Origin: Hoeflea phototrophica DFL-43 | GTDB lineage: Bacteria > Pseudomonadota > Alphaproteobacteria > Rhizobiales > Rhizobiaceae | Assembly (NCBI RefSeq): GCF_000154705.2 | Contig: NZ_CM002917.1 | Location: 372,001 to 436,000, forward strand | Length of the DNA stretch: 64,000 nucleotides | Direction: 5' to 3' | Shown here: positions 60,489 through 64,000 of the stretch, piece by piece | How positions within the stretch are numbered: position 1 is the first letter of the stretch | Layout of the letters: each line of letters opens with the position of its first letter | Notes under the pieces: model-generated | Seen by the model: the letters and a program-made list of their open reading frames with translations, nothing else | The model's database searches: none | Told to the model about the DNA's origin: nothing | Position numbers and translations under genes: made by a program

Positions 60489-61394
60489 CTATACCCGGCC
60501 CAGGGCAAAGCCCTTGGCGATGTAGTTGCGAACAAAATAGATCACCAATGCGCCCGGGATGATGGTCAGTACCCCTGCGGCGGCCAGCACGCCCCAATCG
60601 ACACCGGAGGCTCCGACCGTGCGCGTCATGATCGCCGCGATCGGTTTGGCGTCCGTGGTGGTCAGCGTTCGCGCAATCAGCAACTCTACCCATGAGAACA
60701 TGAAGCAGAAGAAGGCGGCGACCCCGATGCCTGATGCAATCAGCGGCATGAAGATCTTCACGAAGAACTTCGGGAACGAATAGCCGTCGATATAGGCGGT
60801 CTCATCGATCTCCTTGGGCACGCCGGACATGAAGCCCTCCAGGATCCAGACCGCCAGCGGCACATTAAACAGGCAGTGGGCGAGGGCGACGGCGATGTGG
60901 GTGTCGATCAGACCGAATGCCGAATAGAGCTGGAAGAACGGCAGCACAAACACAGCCGCAGGCGCCATCCGGTTTGACAGCAGCCAGAAGAACATGTGCT
61001 TGTCGCCCAGGAACCGGTATCGCGAGAAGGCGTAAGCGGCCGGCAATGCCACGCTGATCGAAATCACTGTGTTCATTCCAACATAGATCAGCGAGTTGAT
61101 ATAGCCCGAGTACCAGGACGCGTCGGTGAAGATCACGGCGTAATTGTGCAGCGTAGGCTCTGCCGGAAACAGCGTGAACGTCGACAGGATCTCCTGATTG
61201 GTCTTGAAGCTCATATTGATCAGCCAGTAAATCGGCAGCATCAGGAAGAAAATGTAGAGACCGGGCACCAGCCAGCGCGAGATGCTCTTTTTCGCAAAAC
61301 GATTGCTGGCCCGCACATTGGAAGTGTCGATCACATTGGCACGCTGGTTCATCCGAGCCTCATTCACACCGGAGTGGTTGGTTTGACTGGTCAT
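60489..61394 (-). CDS. glpQ: Glycerol ABC transporter permease GlpQ
   Basis: The 301-residue MalG-like permease has six helices, starting with RWLVPGLYIFFLMLPIYWLINMSF. Its EAA loop is DETAYIDGYSFPKFFVKIFMPLIASG, and it ends with VDWGVLAAAGVLTIIPGALVIYFVRNYIAKGFALGRV. Its ATG overlaps the upstream glpP stop by one base (TAATG). A second ATG at 61352 has GAGG upstream and could be the true start, which would remove 14 residues. It pairs with GlpP to form the glycerol channel. Confidence 0.9.
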   Translation of the reverse strand: MTSQTNHSGVNEARMNQRANVIDTSNVRASNRFAKKSISRWLVPGLYIFFLMLPIYWLINMSFKTNQEILSTFTLFPAEPTLHNYAVIFTDASWYSGYINSLIYVGMNTVISISVALPAAYAFSRYRFLGDKHMFFWLLSNRMAPAAVFVLPFFQLYSAFGLIDTHIAVALAHCLFNVPLAVWILEGFMSGVPKEIDETAYIDGYSFPKFFVKIFMPLIASGIGVAAFFCFMFSWVELLIARTLTTTDAKPIAAIMTRTVGASGVDWGVLAAAGVLTIIPGALVIYFVRNYIAKGFALGRV

Positions 61395-62281
61395 TAGTCT
61401 TCCACCCTCGCATCTGGTTTATCGACACCGACATTGCTCATGACCGTGAAGAAGACGTAGCAAACCGTGAGAACGATCAGCTGGTAGACCAGCGACATTG
61501 CGGCGGCCGGCCCGAGGTCAAACTGTCCGATTGCCTGCTTCACGAGATCGATCGACATGAATGTCGTGGAGTTGCCCGGCCCACCACCGGTCAAGACGAA
61601 CGGTTCGGTGTAGATCATGAACGAATCCATGAACCGCAGCAGGAAGGCGATGATCAGGACGCCACGGATCTTCGGCAGCTGGATGTAACGGAAGACCGAC
61701 CATTTCGACGCGCCGTCGATTTTTGCGGCCTGATAATAGGCTTCCGGAATGGAAACCAGACCAGCATAGCACAACAGCACCACAAGGCTCGTCCAGTGCC
61801 AGACATCCATCAGGATGATGGTGGCCCAGGCGTCGAAAACATTGCTGGCATAGTTGTATTCAATGCCAAGCTGATCGAGCGCGTAGCCCAAGAGACCGAT
61901 GTCTGCGCGGCCGAAGATCTGCCAGATCGTTCCGACCACATTCCACGGAATAAGCAGCGGCAGAGCCATGAGAACAAGGCAGACGGGAACCCAGACTCCC
62001 TTCTTCGGCATGGTCAGCGCAATCGCGATCCCCAGCGGGATCTCAATCGACAGGATGATGAAGGAGAACAGCAGGTTTCGCGCCAGCGCATCCCAGAACC
62101 GGTCCGATCTCAGGACATCCTGAAACCACTCGGTGCCGGCCCAGAAGAACTGGTTGTTGCCGAAGGTGTCCTGGAACGAATAGTTGATCACCGTCATGAT
62201 CGGAATGATGGCGCTGAGCGCCACCAGCACGAACACCGGAATGACGAACAGCCAGGCCTTGTTGTTATAGGGCTTATCCAT
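61394..62281 (-). CDS. glpP: Glycerol ABC transporter permease GlpP
   Basis: The 295-residue MalF-like permease begins MDKPYNNKAWLFVIPVFVLV and has six helices. Its EAA loop is EAYYQAAKIDGASKWSVFRYIQLPKIRG, followed by LTGGGPGNSTTFMSIDLVKQ. These features, with the paired ATPases and GlpU/GlpV, identify the glycerol system. It starts two bases after the glpT stop and overlaps glpQ by one base. Confidence 0.9.
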   Translation of the reverse strand: MDKPYNNKAWLFVIPVFVLVALSAIIPIMTVINYSFQDTFGNNQFFWAGTEWFQDVLRSDRFWDALARNLLFSFIILSIEIPLGIAIALTMPKKGVWVPVCLVLMALPLLIPWNVVGTIWQIFGRADIGLLGYALDQLGIEYNYASNVFDAWATIILMDVWHWTSLVVLLCYAGLVSIPEAYYQAAKIDGASKWSVFRYIQLPKIRGVLIIAFLLRFMDSFMIYTEPFVLTGGGPGNSTTFMSIDLVKQAIGQFDLGPAAAMSLVYQLIVLTVCYVFFTVMSNVGVDKPDARVED

Positions 62282-62283
62282 CC

Positions 62284-63357
<1,074 letters not shown>

Positions 63358-63366
63358 GACCGGACC

Positions 63367-64000
63367 TCAATTCTGACGATCGGAACCTGGGGCGGAAACC
63401 AGGTTCTTGTTGTGATCGAAGACAAACAGATGGTCCTGGTCGAGATAGGCGGGAATGTCGTCCCCGATCTCGACACGATGAACGCCATGCATCAGCGCAA
63501 CCATGTGAATGCCCTTGCTTTGAAGATGAATGAAGCTCTCCGAGCCCGTTATCTCCGTGGTGGAAACTGTGCATTCAAGCTTCATTGATTTGCCTTGGGG
63601 CTGGTGCAACGACATGTGGTGCGGTCTTACGCCAATCGTGTAGTCACCATCCTGAAGACTTGCGACGGCGTCGGGAACGTCGATGCGGTTGGCGTTGAAG
63701 ACAAACTCCGAGCCCGACTTGCGAACCGGCAGAACATTCATAGGCGGATCCGAGAATGTCTGCGCTGTCAGCAGATCGGATGGCCGGTTGTAGACATCGA
63801 TCGTCTGATCGAACTGCGTGACCCGTCCCTCATGCAGGGTTGCGGTCTTGCCGCCCAGCAACAGGGCCTCCTGCGGTTCGGTTGTGGCATAGACAAAGAT
63901 CGCACCGGTCTCGGCAAAAATCTTCGGCAGCTCCACCCTGAGTTCTTCGCGCAACTTGTAGTCCAGATTGGCCAAAGGCTCATCGAGCAGCACAAGCTCG
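63367..64000 (-). CDS. glpS: Glycerol ABC transporter ATP-binding protein GlpS (partial, N-terminus off the right edge)
   Basis: About 210 C-terminal residues are visible. The segment starts at Walker B (ELVLLDEPLANLDYKLREELRVEL), continues with the switch region FVYATTEPQEALLLGG, where the usual switch His is replaced by Thr, and ends in a TOBE-type domain (DYTIGVRPHHMSLHQPQGKSMKLECTV, read in parts). Walker A and the signature lie beyond the right edge. It is the first gene of the visible glp operon and forms a heterodimer with GlpT. Confidence 0.88.
   Translation of the reverse strand, partial: ELVLLDEPLANLDYKLREELRVELPKIFAETGAIFVYATTEPQEALLLGGKTATLHEGRVTQFDQTIDVYNRPSDLLTAQTFSDPPMNVLPVRKSGSEFVFNANRIDVPDAVASLQDGDYTIGVRPHHMSLHQPQGKSMKLECTVSTTEITGSESFIHLQSKGIHMVALMHGVHRVEIGDDIPAYLDQDHLFVFDHNKNLVSAPGSDRQN

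Overview
The window looks like a chromosomal segment of a GC-rich alphaproteobacterium of the order Hyphomicrobiales (Rhizobiales), probably Rhizobiaceae/Hoeflea-like. This rests on gene order and families: olsB, lptC-lptA-lptB-rpoN-hpf-ptsN, def-fmt-truA, dapE-dapD, argB-engB-yidC-rnpA-rpmH, a DUF1150 gene behind a small heat-shock gene, and a rhizobial-type glycerol ABC transporter. I see no prophage, insertion sequence, integrase or CRISPR array.

Bases 1-41,400 are mostly housekeeping. From the left: a truncated ornithine-lipid acyltransferase (olsB), a hybrid histidine kinase, a YhdH/AcuI-type reductase, lspA, two RNA methyltransferases and a CoxG-like protein; sppA-ihfB-lapA; the LPS export genes lptCAB, then sigma-54, the ribosome hibernation factor and PtsN. 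Next come a small heat-shock gene with a probable RpoH promoter and ROSE-like RNA thermometer, a nucleoside hydrolase facing a ribokinase, rmuC, and def-fmt-truA. An orphan cheW follows, preceded by two possible tiny coupled reading frames, then the dap genes, a LOG-family protein, an EF-hand protein, a HAD nucleotidase and transporters. The argB-engB-yidC-rnpA-rpmH block carries a Tat-type msrB on the opposite strand and is followed by DUF547, TVP38, a mercuric-reductase-like flavoprotein and a histidine kinase. A tRNA-Arg(ACG) gene closes this half.

Bases 41,500-64,000 are catabolic and transport modules. (1) A LacI regulator diverges from an operon encoding a substrate-binding protein, two permeases, a 62-residue membrane protein, two ATPases and a fused dihydroxyacetone-type kinase. 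Two identical perfect 16-bp palindromes spaced 30 bp apart lie between them. (2) A malonyl-CoA synthetase (matB) stands alone. (3) A GntR/FCD regulator, a TRAP transporter and an L-idonate-5-dehydrogenase-like enzyme form one transcript, divergent from mannonate dehydratase (uxuA), with a 22-bp imperfect palindrome between them; this suggests hexuronate or aldonate use. (4) The glycerol ABC transporter glpSTPQUV runs off the right edge.

The most interesting observations are the twin LacI operators and the ABC/kinase operon of unknown substrate, the ROSE-like leader, the tiny frames ahead of cheW, and hairpins placed beside the binding-protein genes of three separate transporters. All functional calls come from reading motifs and gene context; no database search was run.
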